Shown here: positions 46,121 through 56,056 of the stretch, piece after piece
Position numbering within the stretch: position 1 is the stretch's first letter
How the letters are laid out: each line of letters starts with the position of its first letter
Origin: Roseibaca sp. Y0-43
GTDB lineage: Bacteria > Pseudomonadota > Alphaproteobacteria > Rhodobacterales > Rhodobacteraceae
DNA: 64,000 bases
Assembly: GCF_020667835.1 (NCBI RefSeq)
Contig: NZ_JAFMPR010000001.1
Span: 124,001-188,000 of the forward strand
Direction of reading: 5' to 3'
Program-made: the position numbers and the translations under genes
The notes under the pieces: model-generated
What the model saw: only the letters and a program-made list of their open reading frames with translations
What the model was told of the DNA's origin: nothing
Databases searched by the model: none

Positions 46121-47455
46121 TTACCAGTTGTCGCGGAACCATTTCACCGCGCGTTTGAGCGAGCGCGCCGGGTAGCTTTGGATCGGCAGGTCGAAATCCC
46201 ACCATTCGTCCTGTGGGTGGGTCGCCAGAACCGAAAGGCCCACCGCGCTGGAAAAGGCTGGGCCAGAGGCCGCTTGCGGCAGCCCGCGCACGCGCATAGG
46301 GCGGCCAAGGCGCACTTGCTGGCCAAAGATGCGCGCGGCCAGACCATCCAGCCCCGGCACTTGCGCCGCGCCGCCGGTGAGGACGACCTGCTGGCTGGGC
46401 AGGTGGTTGAAGCCCGCCGCATCCAGACAGGCGCGGACATGTTCCAGAATTTCCTCGATCCGGGGGCGCATAATGCCGATCAGTTCCGAGCGGCTGATGG
46501 TGCGGCGATCCTTGTCCCAATCGCCGGTATTGGACCCGATCTCGATCATCTCGCGATCATCCATAGAGGTGGCCTGAACCCCGCCATGGATGGTTTTCAG
46601 CCGTTCGGCGGTGGCAAAATCGACCTGCAAGCCCTGGCTGATGTCGGATGTCACCAGCGCGCCGCCCATGCGCACGCTGTCGGCATAGATCATGTGTTTC
46701 TTCATGAAGATCGACACGCCCGACACGCCCGCGCCAAGGTCGATGCAGGCCGCACCCAGTTCCTGCTCGTCCTCCACCAGCGCCGACATGCCCGTTGCAT
46801 AGGCGCTGGAGGTGACACCCGCGACTTCGACATCGCAGCGGCGCAGGCAATTGCAAATGTCGCGCACCAAGGCCGTGTCGACCGTGACCATGTGCATGTC
46901 GCATGACAGCACGCGCCCCGACTGGCCGCGGGGGTCTGACAGGCCGCTGCGGTGGTCCAGCGCGAAATTGATCGGCTGGGCGTGCAGCACGTCGCGCCCG
47001 CGCCCGATATCGGGCATGTCGCAGGCGGCCATGACCTGCGCGATGTCGTTTTCCGCAACGGTCGTGCCGTCGATAGAGATATTGCCCGTCAGCCCGTAAG
47101 AGCGCGGATTGCCCCCCGAGAGGCACACGATGACATGATCCACGCGCTCGCGCGCCATTTTCTGCGCGGCTTGCAGCGCGGTGCGCACGGCGCATTCGGT
47201 TTCGGTCATGGCGGCAATCTCGCCATAGCGGACGCCCACGGATTGGGTGGTGCCCGCCCCGATCACCCGAAAGCCCGCCTGCCCGGCCATGTTGCCAATG
47301 CCGGGCGCGCGTGAAGAGTTGGGCTGTTCCAGCTTCAGAACCAGCGCGGCCACCTTGTAGGTGCCAATGTCGATCACGCCGATCACACCGCGCTGAATGG
47401 CTGCGCGCCGCATTTGGCGCATGGCACGTTGGGATGCGTAAGGATCAGGAATCAC
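46121..47455 (-). CDS. ftsA: Cell division protein FtsA
   Basis: A 444-residue actin-like protein that tethers FtsZ to the membrane. Signatures are GVIDIGTYKVAALVLKLE at the phosphate site, VDHVIVCLSGGNPRSYG, CIDLGAGVSGVSIFMKK, QQVVLTGGAAQVPGLDG, and a C-terminal amphipathic helix (RSLKRAVKWFRDNW) for membrane binding. The start is GTG 47455, which overlaps the ftsQ stop by 4 bases (GTGA). A 184-base gap separates it from ftsZ. Confidence 0.95.
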   Translation of the reverse strand: MIPDPYASQRAMRQMRRAAIQRGVIGVIDIGTYKVAALVLKLEQPNSSRAPGIGNMAGQAGFRVIGAGTTQSVGVRYGEIAAMTETECAVRTALQAAQKMARERVDHVIVCLSGGNPRSYGLTGNISIDGTTVAENDIAQVMAACDMPDIGRGRDVLHAQPINFALDHRSGLSDPRGQSGRVLSCDMHMVTVDTALVRDICNCLRRCDVEVAGVTSSAYATGMSALVEDEQELGAACIDLGAGVSGVSIFMKKHMIYADSVRMGGALVTSDISQGLQVDFATAERLKTIHGGVQATSMDDREMIEIGSNTGDWDKDRRTISRSELIGIMRPRIEEILEHVRACLDAAGFNHLPSQQVVLTGGAAQVPGLDGLAARIFGQQVRLGRPMRVRGLPQAASGPAFSSAVGLSVLATHPQDEWWDFDLPIQSYPARSLKRAVKWFRDNW

Positions 47456-48669
47456 TGGGAAACCTCCGATGGGTTAAGCCGGATGGCGCGCATCGTTTCG
47501 ATCGCGCCCTGGCTGACATGCAAAACCGGGCGGGTGGGGTTGCGCAGATCGACCGACAGCACATCGCGGGCCAGTAGGTCTTGCGCGTCGTCCAGGGCCA
47601 GCGCGCGCTCCAGCGCCTGCATGGCCCCTTGTTCGGGCAGGCGAATGCGCTGGTCGCGGTCTAGCACCACGTCCCAGCGCCGTTCGCCCACGCGGACCAA
47701 CCCGCGCAGGCGTTCGCCCAAGGGCTGGGCGGCATCCAGAAGCGCCAAGGCCTCGCGGACATGGCCCTGCGCGCCGTCGCCCGCGATCAGCGGCAACGCG
47801 GGCACCTGCGCGTTCGGGGCCAGTATGGCCACGCGGTGGCCGTCAAGATCCAGCAATTGCCGCTCCGTGCCGGAATGCCAGACCACGACCGGCGCGCGTT
47901 CACGGATGGTCACGATCATCTCGCCCCCCGCGCCCAACCGCAGGGAAGCCTCGGCAACCGAGTCATAGGCCTCGATCTCTGCGCGCAAGGCAGGCAGGTC
48001 CAGCCGGAACGAGGATTGCGGCAGCTCGTCGGCCAGCCTTGCGCGGATAGAGCGCTCCAGCTCTGGCGCGACGGGCGAAATCTGCACGGATGTCACCATG
48101 AAACCGGGACGGTCCACCACCGAGGAATAGAGCGCCTCGCCCCAAAGCGCGATTTGCAGCCGGTTTTGCGGGTTCGACAGCACCAAAGCCAGACAGGCCA
48201 CCATCAGCAAGGCCGGCAATCCGCGCGTGATGAGCCCGCGGTAAAACGGCGTCAGCCAGATGCGCTGCAACCGGTAAGAGATCTTGGCGCGCCGGGTTTG
48301 TGCGGCCGATATGGGCTTGCGGGCGGGTTCCGGCGCGACCGGTCGCATCTGCGCCCATTGCGCCGCGACACCCTCGAACGCGTCCGGGCCAAAGGCCACG
48401 CCGGCGGGCAAGGCATGTTCGCCGCCAAGGATCGGGGCGGGCACGCCCATGGGCAGGACACCGGGGGTCTGCGCGACACTCTCGGCGGCCTCTGCCGGGG
48501 CGGGCGCGGGCTGACGGGGCGCTGTGGGCTCTGGGCACAGGTCCAGAATGTCCTCTTGCGCGTATTCGGCGGCGCGCGTGGCACCAAGATGGTCCCAGAA
48601 GGATTGCTCGGGCGCCAAGGCGGAAACCGGCGCGCTGCCACCGTCCAGATCGTGCCTTATCGGTCGCAT
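47452..48669 (-). CDS. ftsQ: Cell division protein FtsQ, with long N-terminal extension
   Basis: A 405-residue bitopic division protein. The core begins about residue 125 ([20 protein letters not shown]) with the membrane helix [16 protein letters not shown], then the POTRA domain ([33 protein letters not shown]) and the beta domain ending near [12 protein letters not shown]. The cytosolic N-terminus is about 120 residues of Pro/Ala-rich, low-complexity sequence, longer than usual. ATG 48669 is chosen because it overlaps ddl by 13 bases; a later ATG would leave a 300-base gap. Confidence 0.9.
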   Translation of the reverse strand: MRPIRHDLDGGSAPVSALAPEQSFWDHLGATRAAEYAQEDILDLCPEPTAPRQPAPAPAEAAESVAQTPGVLPMGVPAPILGGEHALPAGVAFGPDAFEGVAAQWAQMRPVAPEPARKPISAAQTRRAKISYRLQRIWLTPFYRGLITRGLPALLMVACLALVLSNPQNRLQIALWGEALYSSVVDRPGFMVTSVQISPVAPELERSIRARLADELPQSSFRLDLPALRAEIEAYDSVAEASLRLGAGGEMIVTIRERAPVVVWHSGTERQLLDLDGHRVAILAPNAQVPALPLIAGDGAQGHVREALALLDAAQPLGERLRGLVRVGERRWDVVLDRDQRIRLPEQGAMQALERALALDDAQDLLARDVLSVDLRNPTRPVLHVSQGAIETMRAIRLNPSEVSQ

Positions 48670-49571
48670 GACGCATCCTCGACCAATAAGCGGCACAGGT
48701 CCGAGAAAGCGATGCCACAATGCGCGGCCTGCTCGGGCACAAGCGAGGTGGGCGTCATACCGGGCTGGGTGTTGGTTTCCAGCAGGATCAGCCCGTCCAG
48801 CCCTTTCTCCTCGTCCCAACGGAAATCGGTGCGGCTGACGCCCCGGCAGCCCAGCGCCTTGTGCGCGCGCAGGGCATAGTCCATGCAGGCGTCGAAAATG
48901 TCTTGCGGCAGATCGGCTGGCAGAACATGGCGCGAGCCGCCGGGCTTGTATTTCGCGTCGTAATCATACCAGCCATCGGTCAGAATGTCGGTGACAGTCA
49001 GCGCGCGGTCGCCCAGCACGGTCGTGGTCATCTCGCGGCCCGGCGCGAAGGCTTCGACCATCACCTCGGCGGGCATCTGGTCGGACAAGCGCGGCGGCGA
49101 ATTTGCTCCCTCCTGCACCAGATAGACGCCGACGGACGACCCTTCGTTATTCGGTTTCACCACATAGGGCGGCGGCAGCAGATGCGCCGCCATCACCTCT
49201 GCCTTGGGGGCGATACGGCTTTCGACCACGGGCAGCCCCGCGCCCACAAAGGCCGCTTTCGCCCGCGCCTTGTCCATCGCCAGGGCCGAGGCCAGAACAC
49301 CCGAATGCGTGTAAGGGATGCGCAGCCATTCTAAAATGCCCTGCACACAGCCATCTTCGCCGAACCGGCCATGCAGCGCGTTGAACACCACGTCCGGCGC
49401 AATCTCTATCAGGCGCTGCACGAGATCGCCGCGCGCGTCCAGTTCGATCACCTCGAATCCTGCCACCCGCAGCGCCTTCGCGCATTCGTGCCCGGAAGAC
49501 AAAGACACCTCGCGCTCGGCCGAGAGTCCGCCTTTCAAAACACATATACGGGGGGCTGCCCTGCTCGACAT
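48657..49571 (-). CDS. ddl: D-alanine--D-alanine ligase
   Basis: A 304-residue ATP-grasp ligase that makes the D-Ala-D-Ala dipeptide for peptidoglycan. Family marks are [60 protein letters not shown], the [12 protein letters not shown] metal region and [23 protein letters not shown] 49571 is taken; a TTG 6 bases upstream is less likely. It lies between murB (39 bases) and ftsQ. Confidence 0.96.
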   Translation of the reverse strand: MSSRAAPRICVLKGGLSAEREVSLSSGHECAKALRVAGFEVIELDARGDLVQRLIEIAPDVVFNALHGRFGEDGCVQGILEWLRIPYTHSGVLASALAMDKARAKAAFVGAGLPVVESRIAPKAEVMAAHLLPPPYVVKPNNEGSSVGVYLVQEGANSPPRLSDQMPAEVMVEAFAPGREMTTTVLGDRALTVTDILTDGWYDYDAKYKPGGSRHVLPADLPQDIFDACMDYALRAHKALGCRGVSRTDFRWDEEKGLDGLILLETNTQPGMTPTSLVPEQAAHCGIAFSDLCRLLVEDASCDR

Positions 49572-49610
49572 GCCCAATTCCGTTGCCTGTTATGCCCTGT
49601 TTTCAGGGCG

Positions 49611-50579
49611 TTATTCTGCCCCTGCCCCGTTTGTTTGCAACGGTGGCAAGTCTGCTTGCGGGCCTGCTTCGCCCACACGCATGATTTCCCAGTGTAGCGA
49701 ATGGCCGCTGGTTTGGAAAACCCTTTTTCGCACTTCTTCGCCCAAGGCTTCCAGTTCCGTGGCCGATGCGCCACCGGTGTTGACCAGAAAATTCGGGTGC
49801 TTGGGCGACATCTGCGCGCCGCCAAGCTTTGCCCCACGCAGCCCCGCATCGTCGATCACCTTCCACGCTTTCAGCTCGTGGCTGTCATCCGCTTGGCCGG
49901 TCGAGGAAAACCCGGCCGGGTTGCGAAAGGTCGAGCCTGCGCTGCGGTCCTTCGTGGGTTGCGTCGCGTCGCGCTTGGCGAGTTGCTCTTCCATGCGGGC
50001 ATGAAGGGTGGCGGGGTCGCCCGCGAGCGCATGAAAGCGGGCCTGGGTGACGACCATGCCCTCTGGCAAGTCGGATTGGCGGTATTGCAGGTTAAGCGCG
50101 TCCGCCGGGATGACATGGCGCGCGCCCGCGCGGTCTATGGCGGTGATCTCGATCAGGTGGTCTTTGACGTAGGAGCCGTAACACCCCGCATTCATCCGCA
50201 CAGCCCCCCCTATACTGCCGGGAATGGTGCGCAGGAAGGTCAGATCGCGCCCCGCATCGGCGGCCTTGCGGGCGACATGCGCATCGAGCGCTGCGGCACC
50301 GGCTGTGATCGTCTCGCCGATCTCGATCCCGTTGAAGCCGCGGCCCAGCCGGATCACCACTGCCCGGATACCCCCATCGCGCACGATGAGGTTGGAGCCG
50401 ACGCCCATGGGAAACAACAGTATCTCGGGCGCAAGCTGGCGCAGGAAATCGGCCAGATCATCCTCGTCCACAGGCTGAAACAACCAATCCGCAGGCCCAC
50501 CCACGCGCAGCCATGTCAGGCTGTCGAGCGGACGGTTCGGGGTGAGTTGGCCGCGTATGGCGATCTGGTCGGGTTGCAT
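49611..50579 (-). CDS. murB: UDP-N-acetylmuramate dehydrogenase
   Basis: A 322-residue FAD enzyme that reduces enolpyruvyl-UDP-GlcNAc with NADPH to UDP-MurNAc. Seen are [30 protein letters not shown] for [23 protein letters not shown], the catalytic Ser region [12 protein letters not shown] and the [13 protein letters not shown] end. ATG 50579 gives the expected length; its upstream bases lack a clear ribosome binding site, and the frame is open to 50795. Unlike the usual order, murC and murG are not directly upstream. Confidence 0.94.
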   Translation of the reverse strand: MQPDQIAIRGQLTPNRPLDSLTWLRVGGPADWLFQPVDEDDLADFLRQLAPEILLFPMGVGSNLIVRDGGIRAVVIRLGRGFNGIEIGETITAGAAALDAHVARKAADAGRDLTFLRTIPGSIGGAVRMNAGCYGSYVKDHLIEITAIDRAGARHVIPADALNLQYRQSDLPEGMVVTQARFHALAGDPATLHARMEEQLAKRDATQPTKDRSAGSTFRNPAGFSSTGQADDSHELKAWKVIDDAGLRGAKLGGAQMSPKHPNFLVNTGGASATELEALGEEVRKRVFQTSGHSLHWEIMRVGEAGPQADLPPLQTNGAGAE

Positions 50580-50682
50580 GTGGAGGGCGTAGCGCAGGTT
50601 GCGGGGGGTGTCCAGATGGGCGAGGCGGTCGCGTTTTGGTGGTGCCGCGGGAGGGTGAGTATTTGGGGCAAGATGAAGGGGG

Positions 50683-51900
50683 TTAGGGTGCGCCCAAGGA
50701 TTTGGCGAATTGCGATAGCCTTTCTGCGAATAGTGCGATGCTCTCCGCGTTTTCAGCCAGATACAAACCCGTAAGACCCACCGCACCCGTCGCAACCACC
50801 TTTTTTACCACAACATCGGCCAAGGAAGCACAGTAAGCGCCAATTGCTTTGGCCGCGACGAGCAGCTTGCGCCCGATCTGCTCCAAGACAGTTGGGTCAG
50901 GGTCGGGCCTTTCGAGTTCTTGCTCCGCCTCGTCCAGCGCTGCCCAGATGATCGTCACTTCTTTTTGCGCGGCAACCGTTTCATCGACCAATTCGGGCGG
51001 GTTGTTGTGGCTGCGATGCTCGACGGATTGCAGGCGTTCTTTGAGTAGCGCGATTTCCTCTTTCAACGCGCGGGCATCTTTGGCGAGGTTGTGCTGCTCG
51101 ACAATCCGCTGGATCAGCGCGTTGACGTGGTCGGCGCCTTTGTCCCAGTCGGCGGGGTCGATGAGGGCGATTTTTAACGCCAGCTTGGCGTGATCTCTCC
51201 AAGTCTGATGGTCCTTATAATGAGCGGGTATTGCTCCGTTCATGTTTGTCCCAAACGGGACTCCGTAAAGAGATGCTTCATACCAATTCACCCAAAACCG
51301 CCAGCCTTCGTGCATATCCAACAGTTTTGGACTAACATTCTCGTGCCACTTTGAAAGAAGCGGGTTTCGGTCCTGCCAGAAATCAGAGAATTCTTCATCT
51401 CCCGGCCAGAGACTGTAACAATCAGGGTCCGAGGCATACTCAATGATCGTTGCATCATATCGGAACGCACGCCCCGGGATTTGCTCAAAAAATGGATAGC
51501 AAGAAAATTCTATCGAACGTTGCACAGGGAGCCACGGGGGAAGCGCGTACACCGCAGCGCACGCTTGCTGGGCAGCAGCTTTCGCCGCAAGCCCGGGAGC
51601 GACCGGTTCACCTTCAAAATTAACGGCTCTTGCGGATCGTCGAACATCCTCTTCCCCGAAGAAAGACGAACACGAAGAAACTATCAACGCACGAAACGCT
51701 TTGATGATTTCATCGCCACTATCGTTTTTCGAAGCAGACAGAACGTAATCGAGATAAGTTGGAAGGCACCGAAGAGCAGCACGATGGGCAATTACAATTG
51801 CCCATCGTCGCGCGGTTTCTCGCTCTTCCGCCGTCCCTTGGGGAAGGGCGGTCAGCCAAGCAAGAATGCTAGCAGCATCTTCAATTTCCTCTGCCCGCAC
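50683..51900 (-). CDS. Hypothetical protein with HNNPPE motif, 405 residues, AT-richer than its neighbours
   Basis: I do not recognise a named family. Seen: a mostly helical N-terminus (1-80), an aromatic central region (about 130-215) with [15 protein letters not shown] and [17 protein letters not shown], a short coiled coil (about 270-296, [16 protein letters not shown]) and an HNNPPE motif at 298-303. The C-terminus (345-392) is hydrophobic to amphipathic, perhaps membrane-associating. From memory, HNNPPE-containing proteins recur in alphaproteobacteria without known function. The start is GTG 51900, 3 bases after the carbonic anhydrase stop, with GGAG upstream. Codon use and base composition differ from the neighbours, suggesting transfer. 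Confidence 0.75.
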   Translation of the reverse strand: MRAEEIEDAASILAWLTALPQGTAEERETARRWAIVIAHRAALRCLPTYLDYVLSASKNDSGDEIIKAFRALIVSSCSSFFGEEDVRRSARAVNFEGEPVAPGLAAKAAAQQACAAVYALPPWLPVQRSIEFSCYPFFEQIPGRAFRYDATIIEYASDPDCYSLWPGDEEFSDFWQDRNPLLSKWHENVSPKLLDMHEGWRFWVNWYEASLYGVPFGTNMNGAIPAHYKDHQTWRDHAKLALKIALIDPADWDKGADHVNALIQRIVEQHNLAKDARALKEEIALLKERLQSVEHRSHNNPPELVDETVAAQKEVTIIWAALDEAEQELERPDPDPTVLEQIGRKLLVAAKAIGAYCASLADVVVKKVVATGAVGLTGLYLAENAESIALFAERLSQFAKSLGAP

Positions 51901-51903
51901 AGC

Positions 51904-52431
51904 CTACTCCACCGCCACCAGCCCCGCCTTGAAGCGGGCCATGTTGGCGCGGTAGCCTTCCGCCGACTTCAGAAGCTTCACCTGCGCGGCCTCGTCCAAC
52001 TGCCGCACCACGCGGCCGGGCGAGCCCATCACCAGTGATCCGTCGGGGATCTCTTTCCCCTCTGTCACCAACGCGCCCGCGCCGATCAGGCAGCCGCGCC
52101 CGATGCGTGCGCCGTTCAGCACCGTGGCCCCCATCCCGATGAGCGACCCGTCGCCGATGATGCAGCCATGCAGCATCGCCTTGTGCCCGATGGTGCAATT
52201 GGCACCAATCACCAGCGGATAGCCCATATCGGTGTGCAGCACGCAGTTTTCCTGAATGTTGCTGCCTGTGCCCACAACAATCGCCTCATTATCGCCGCGC
52301 AGCGTGCAGTTGAACCACACCGACGCGCCCTTGTGGAGCACGATGTCGCCGATCAGGTGGCAGCCGGGGGCGACCCAATAGTCGCCATCCTCGGGCAAGG
52401 TGGGGCGGCGGTCGCCAAGCGCGTAGAGCAT
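51904..52431 (-). CDS. Gamma-carbonic anhydrase family protein
   Basis: A 175-residue left-handed beta-helix protein of the gamma-class carbonic anhydrase-like group. Hexapeptide turns are clear (GCHLIGDIVLHKGASVWFNC, GANCTIGHKAMLHG). The three zinc His are in VLHTDMG and IGHKAMLHG, in the typical spacing. The C-terminal helix follows SPGRVVRQL. Many such proteins are inactive or of unknown substrate. Its ATG shares one base with the upstream dehydrogenase stop (TGATG), so the two are coupled. Confidence 0.88.
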   Translation of the reverse strand: MLYALGDRRPTLPEDGDYWVAPGCHLIGDIVLHKGASVWFNCTLRGDNEAIVVGTGSNIQENCVLHTDMGYPLVIGANCTIGHKAMLHGCIIGDGSLIGMGATVLNGARIGRGCLIGAGALVTEGKEIPDGSLVMGSPGRVVRQLDEAAQVKLLKSAEGYRANMARFKAGLVAVE

Positions 52432-53309
52432 CACGCGCCCCCCAGTTTGCGCAGCCGTTCGATCAGGCTGGACGTGTCCCAACGTCCGCCACCCATTTGC
52501 TGAACCTCTTTGTAGAACTGGTCCACAAGCGCGGTCACGGGCAGGGACGCGCCCACGTCATCGGCGGCGGCAAGGCAGATGGCCAGATCCTTGCGCATCC
52601 AGTCCACCGCGAAGCCGTGGTTGAATTCGCCATCCAGCATGGTGCCGTGGCGGTTGGCCATTTGCCATGATCCGGCAGCGCCCTGGCTGATAACCTCGAT
52701 CACGGCGCGGCCATCCATGCCGGCTTTCTCGCCGAAATGCAGGGCTTCGGCCAAGCCTTGCACAAGGCCCGCGATGCAAATCTGGTTCATCATCTTGGCG
52801 GTCTGGCCCGCGCCGCTCTCGCCCATGCGTTTGCACACGCGGGCATAGGCGGCCATGATCGGCTCTGCACTGGCATACTGCGCGGCGTCGCCCCCGCACA
52901 TGATGGACAGAACGCCATTTTCAGCACCCGCCTGCCCGCCAGAGACGGGCGCATCGACAAAGCCCAGACCCAGATCGGCGGCGGCTTGGTTCATCTCGCG
53001 CGTGACTTGGGCCGAGACGGTGGTGTGATCGACGAAGATCGCGCCCTTGGTCATGCCCGCGAAGGCGCCGTCGGGGCCGGTGCAGACGCTGCGCAGGTCG
53101 TCGTCATTGCCGACACAGGCCATGACGAACGCGGCCCCTTCGGCCGCCTTGGCCGGGGTCGCGGCCCAAGCGCCGCCATGTTCCTTGGCCCAAGCTTCGG
53201 CCTTGGCGGTCGTGCGGTTATAAACCGTCACCTCGTGGCCCGCTTTTGCCAGATGGCCCGCCATGGGGCCGCCCATTACGCCAAGGCCAAGGAATGCCAG
53301 TTTCGCCAT
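52431..53309 (-). CDS. NAD(P)-dependent beta-hydroxyacid dehydrogenase (3-hydroxyisobutyrate dehydrogenase family)
   Basis: A 292-residue dehydrogenase. The N-terminal Rossmann motif is GLGVMGGPMAGHLAKAG; VDAPVSGGQAGAENG (residues 118-132) is the substrate loop, and the catalytic Lys is K172 in GAGQTAKMMNQ. Members oxidise 3-hydroxyisobutyrate, tartronate semialdehyde or other short hydroxyacids; the substrate here is not resolved. GGGAGAG precedes ATG 53309; the frame is open to 53399. The carbonic anhydrase-like gene follows with a 1-base overlap. Confidence 0.88.
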   Translation of the reverse strand: MAKLAFLGLGVMGGPMAGHLAKAGHEVTVYNRTTAKAEAWAKEHGGAWAATPAKAAEGAAFVMACVGNDDDLRSVCTGPDGAFAGMTKGAIFVDHTTVSAQVTREMNQAAADLGLGFVDAPVSGGQAGAENGVLSIMCGGDAAQYASAEPIMAAYARVCKRMGESGAGQTAKMMNQICIAGLVQGLAEALHFGEKAGMDGRAVIEVISQGAAGSWQMANRHGTMLDGEFNHGFAVDWMRKDLAICLAAADDVGASLPVTALVDQFYKEVQQMGGGRWDTSSLIERLRKLGGA

Positions 53310-53430
53310 AGTCTCTCTCCCTCTCGAATTCTTGTGATCGCGCAGCCGATGTTCTAACGATTGCGCTTCCCGTGCATGGGGCATACCTATCAGCCCCAAC
53401 GCAACGCCAAAAGTAAAGCTCTGACGCCCC

Positions 53431-55893
53431 GTGCCAATGTTTACCCTGTTTCGATGGCTGGTCAGGATGTTCCTAGGCCTGGCGCTGATCGCGCTTCTGG
53501 CCCTTGTCGGCGTGTATTTCTTCGCCTCGCGGTCCTTGCCCGATTATGACGGGCGGCGCGTGGTCGAGGGTATTTCCGCCCCGGTCGAGATCGTGCGCAA
53601 CACCCATGCGGTGCCGCATATCTTCGGGGTGCGTGACGCCGATGTGTTCTTCGGGCTGGGCTATGCCCATGCGCAGGACCGCTTCTGGCAGATGCAAATG
53701 TCGCGGCGCATGGCCCAGGGTCGCCTGTCGGAAATGTTCGGGCGCTCGACCCTGCGCGTGGACGAGCTGATGCGGCGGCTGGACCTATACACCCTGTCGC
53801 GCGATGCGGTGGCGGCACAGGACGCGCCCACGCAGGCGGCGCTGGCCGCCTATGCCGATGGGGTGAATGCGTGGCTGATCGAGGTGAACGAGGGCGCGCA
53901 GGGGCGTGGTGCGCCGGAATTCTTCCTGTTCGACGCGGAAATGCCGCTCTGGCAGCCCGCCGACAGCATAGCCATCCTGAAGCTGATGGCAGTGCAGCAG
54001 AACACCCAGATCGCCCGCGAGGTTCGGCGTGCGCGCCTGTCGCTTGCGCTGGAGGGGACAGGGCTGAGCGGCGTTCTGCCCGATGTCATGTCGGATAGCG
54101 CGGCGATGCTGCCCGATTACGGCCGCATCTTTCCCGGCGTGCCGCGCGGTGTGATCTCTGCGCCAGAGGCCGACCCGTTCGACATGTTGCCGCTGCCGGA
54201 ACTGCGCACGGCCTCGGCCAGTTTTGCCGCCGCACCCGCCCGCGCGGCCACAGACGGCGCGCTTCTGGCGCATAGCCCGCAAGCGCCGCTTTCAGCCCCG
54301 TCCATGATGTATCTGGCCCGGCTGGAGCTGCAAAGCGGCGGCGTGATCGGGGCGACTGTGCCGGGTGTGCCGGTGGTGCTGTCGGGCCGTTCGCCCAATC
54401 TGGGCTGGGGCATGGGCGCGGCCTTCGTCGATGACAGCGACCTGTTTCTGGAAGAGTTGAACCCGGCCGACCCCACGCAATACCGCACGCCAGAGGGCTG
54501 GGCGACGTTTGAGAGCCGTGGCTCGATCATCCGCATCAAGGACGAAGACCCGGTCACGCTGACCCTGCGCTGGTCGCAGAACGGCCCGGTGCTGTCCGGC
54601 GGCCTGTTCGATCTGGCAAGCGTCACCCCGCCGGGCCATGTGGCGACCTTGGGCTGGACGGCGCTCTTGCCCGAGGATCGCTCGATCACCGCCCTGATGG
54701 GGTTGATGCGCGCGCAAACGCTGGATGCGGCCATCGCGGCGGGCGCGGATTTCGTGGCACCCGCGCAGAACCTGATGCTGGCAGAGCCGGGGCGCATTGC
54801 CATGCAGACCATTGGCCGCCTGCCCCGCCGTAGCGCAGACTCGCTCACCCAAGGCCATATGCCCGCCCCCGGCTGGCAGGCGGAAAACCGGTGGTTGGGC
54901 ACCCTGCCCTATTCCGCCAATCCCAGCTTTACCGACCCGGAAGCGGGCATCTTGCTGAACACTAATAACCAATTGCTGGACCGCCCCTTCCCGCTGCATG
55001 TGGGCCATGACTGGGGCGACAGCCAGCGGATCGAACGTTTGGGTCATCTGGTGCAGGCGCGCAGCGTGCACACGCGCGACAGCTTCATCGAGGCGCAGCT
55101 TGACACCGTCAGCCCCGCCGCGCGCGCGCTGCTGCCGCTGGTGGCCGCGAACCTGTGGTTCTCTGGCGATGCCGCGCCAGAGGGCACCCGCGCCCATACC
55201 CGCCAGCGCGCCCTGCGGCTGCTGGCCGAGTGGAATGGCGAGATGAACGAGCATCTGCCAGAGCCGCTGATCTACACGGCATGGATGCGGGCCCTGCAAG
55301 AGCGGCTGATCCGCGACGAGCTTGGGCCATTGGCCGATGAATTCACCCATATGGACCCGGCTTTCGTGGCGCGCGTGTTCCGCGACCAGCAAGGCGCGGG
55401 GGCGTGGTGCGACATCATCCAATCCTCTGTCACGGAAACCTGCGATGACATGGCACTGGTTGCGCTGGATGACGCGCTGCTGCGCCTGTCGGAACGCTTT
55501 GGCGACAATCTGGAAAGCTGGCGCTGGGGCGACGCGCATATCGCGCGCCATGACCACCCGGTGCTGCGCGATGCGTCGATGCTGCGCTTTGTCGTGAATA
55601 TCCGGCAATCCACATCCGGTGGCGATCATACGCTGAACATGGGGCGCGCGGCGGGTTTGGGCGACGAGCCTTTCGCCAATGTCATGGGGCCGGTCTATCG
55701 CGGGGTCTATGATTTTGTCGACCCGGAAAGCTCTGTCTTCATCATCTCGACCGGGCAATCGGGGCACCCGCTGTCGCGGCATTATGACGATCTGGGCGAC
55801 CTGTGGCGGCGCGGCGAATACATCCCGATGACGCTCGACCCCGATCTGGCGCGCGCGGGCACGATCGGTGTCATCACGCTGGTGCCGCAATAG
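53431..55893 (+). CDS. Penicillin acylase family protein (Ntn hydrolase)
   Basis: An 820-residue enzyme of the penicillin G/cephalosporin acylase family, made as one chain and normally cut autocatalytically. An N-terminal membrane anchor (about residues 12-33) is followed by the alpha region, with VPHIFGVRDADVFFGLGYAH and AQDRFWQMQMSRR. The segment ASASFAAAPARAATDGALL (about 261-279) takes the place of the SNAWAV-type nucleophile motif, so the catalytic Ser is probably S262. The beta region shows GVPVVLSGRSPNLGWGMGAA and LGWTALLPEDRS. The substrate is unknown; N-acyl-homoserine lactones are one possibility for relatives. GTG 53431 or ATG 53437 may start it. Confidence 0.87.
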   Translation: MPMFTLFRWLVRMFLGLALIALLALVGVYFFASRSLPDYDGRRVVEGISAPVEIVRNTHAVPHIFGVRDADVFFGLGYAHAQDRFWQMQMSRRMAQGRLSEMFGRSTLRVDELMRRLDLYTLSRDAVAAQDAPTQAALAAYADGVNAWLIEVNEGAQGRGAPEFFLFDAEMPLWQPADSIAILKLMAVQQNTQIAREVRRARLSLALEGTGLSGVLPDVMSDSAAMLPDYGRIFPGVPRGVISAPEADPFDMLPLPELRTASASFAAAPARAATDGALLAHSPQAPLSAPSMMYLARLELQSGGVIGATVPGVPVVLSGRSPNLGWGMGAAFVDDSDLFLEELNPADPTQYRTPEGWATFESRGSIIRIKDEDPVTLTLRWSQNGPVLSGGLFDLASVTPPGHVATLGWTALLPEDRSITALMGLMRAQTLDAAIAAGADFVAPAQNLMLAEPGRIAMQTIGRLPRRSADSLTQGHMPAPGWQAENRWLGTLPYSANPSFTDPEAGILLNTNNQLLDRPFPLHVGHDWGDSQRIERLGHLVQARSVHTRDSFIEAQLDTVSPAARALLPLVAANLWFSGDAAPEGTRAHTRQRALRLLAEWNGEMNEHLPEPLIYTAWMRALQERLIRDELGPLADEFTHMDPAFVARVFRDQQGAGAWCDIIQSSVTETCDDMALVALDDALLRLSERFGDNLESWRWGDAHIARHDHPVLRDASMLRFVVNIRQSTSGGDHTLNMGRAAGLGDEPFANVMGPVYRGVYDFVDPESSVFIISTGQSGHPLSRHYDDLGDLWRRGEYIPMTLDPDLARAGTIGVITLVPQ

Positions 55894-55924
55894 CGGCTTC
55901 TGGGACGGTTTGCGTGGCTTTTGG

Positions 55925-55944
55925 GCAACGTAACGCCACGTTGC
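55925..55944. promoter_or_regulatory. Perfect inverted repeat upstream of the FadL-like gene
   Basis: GCAACGT-N6-ACGTTGC has perfect 7-base arms. It lies 32 bases after the penicillin acylase stop and 113 bases before the porin start, with no T-run, so an operator is more likely than a terminator. A second, weaker symmetry CATGTG-N12-CACATG lies at 55993-56016, nearer the gene. Confidence 0.45.
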
Positions 55945-56056
55945 ACAAGAGTTGACCTAAAGTAAAAAATGACAAGCCCGTGTGGTTGGTGGCATGTGTC
56001 AAACAAATGTCACATGACGGTGCGCGGAGGGCGCGCCGGATCTGGGAGGATCACAC

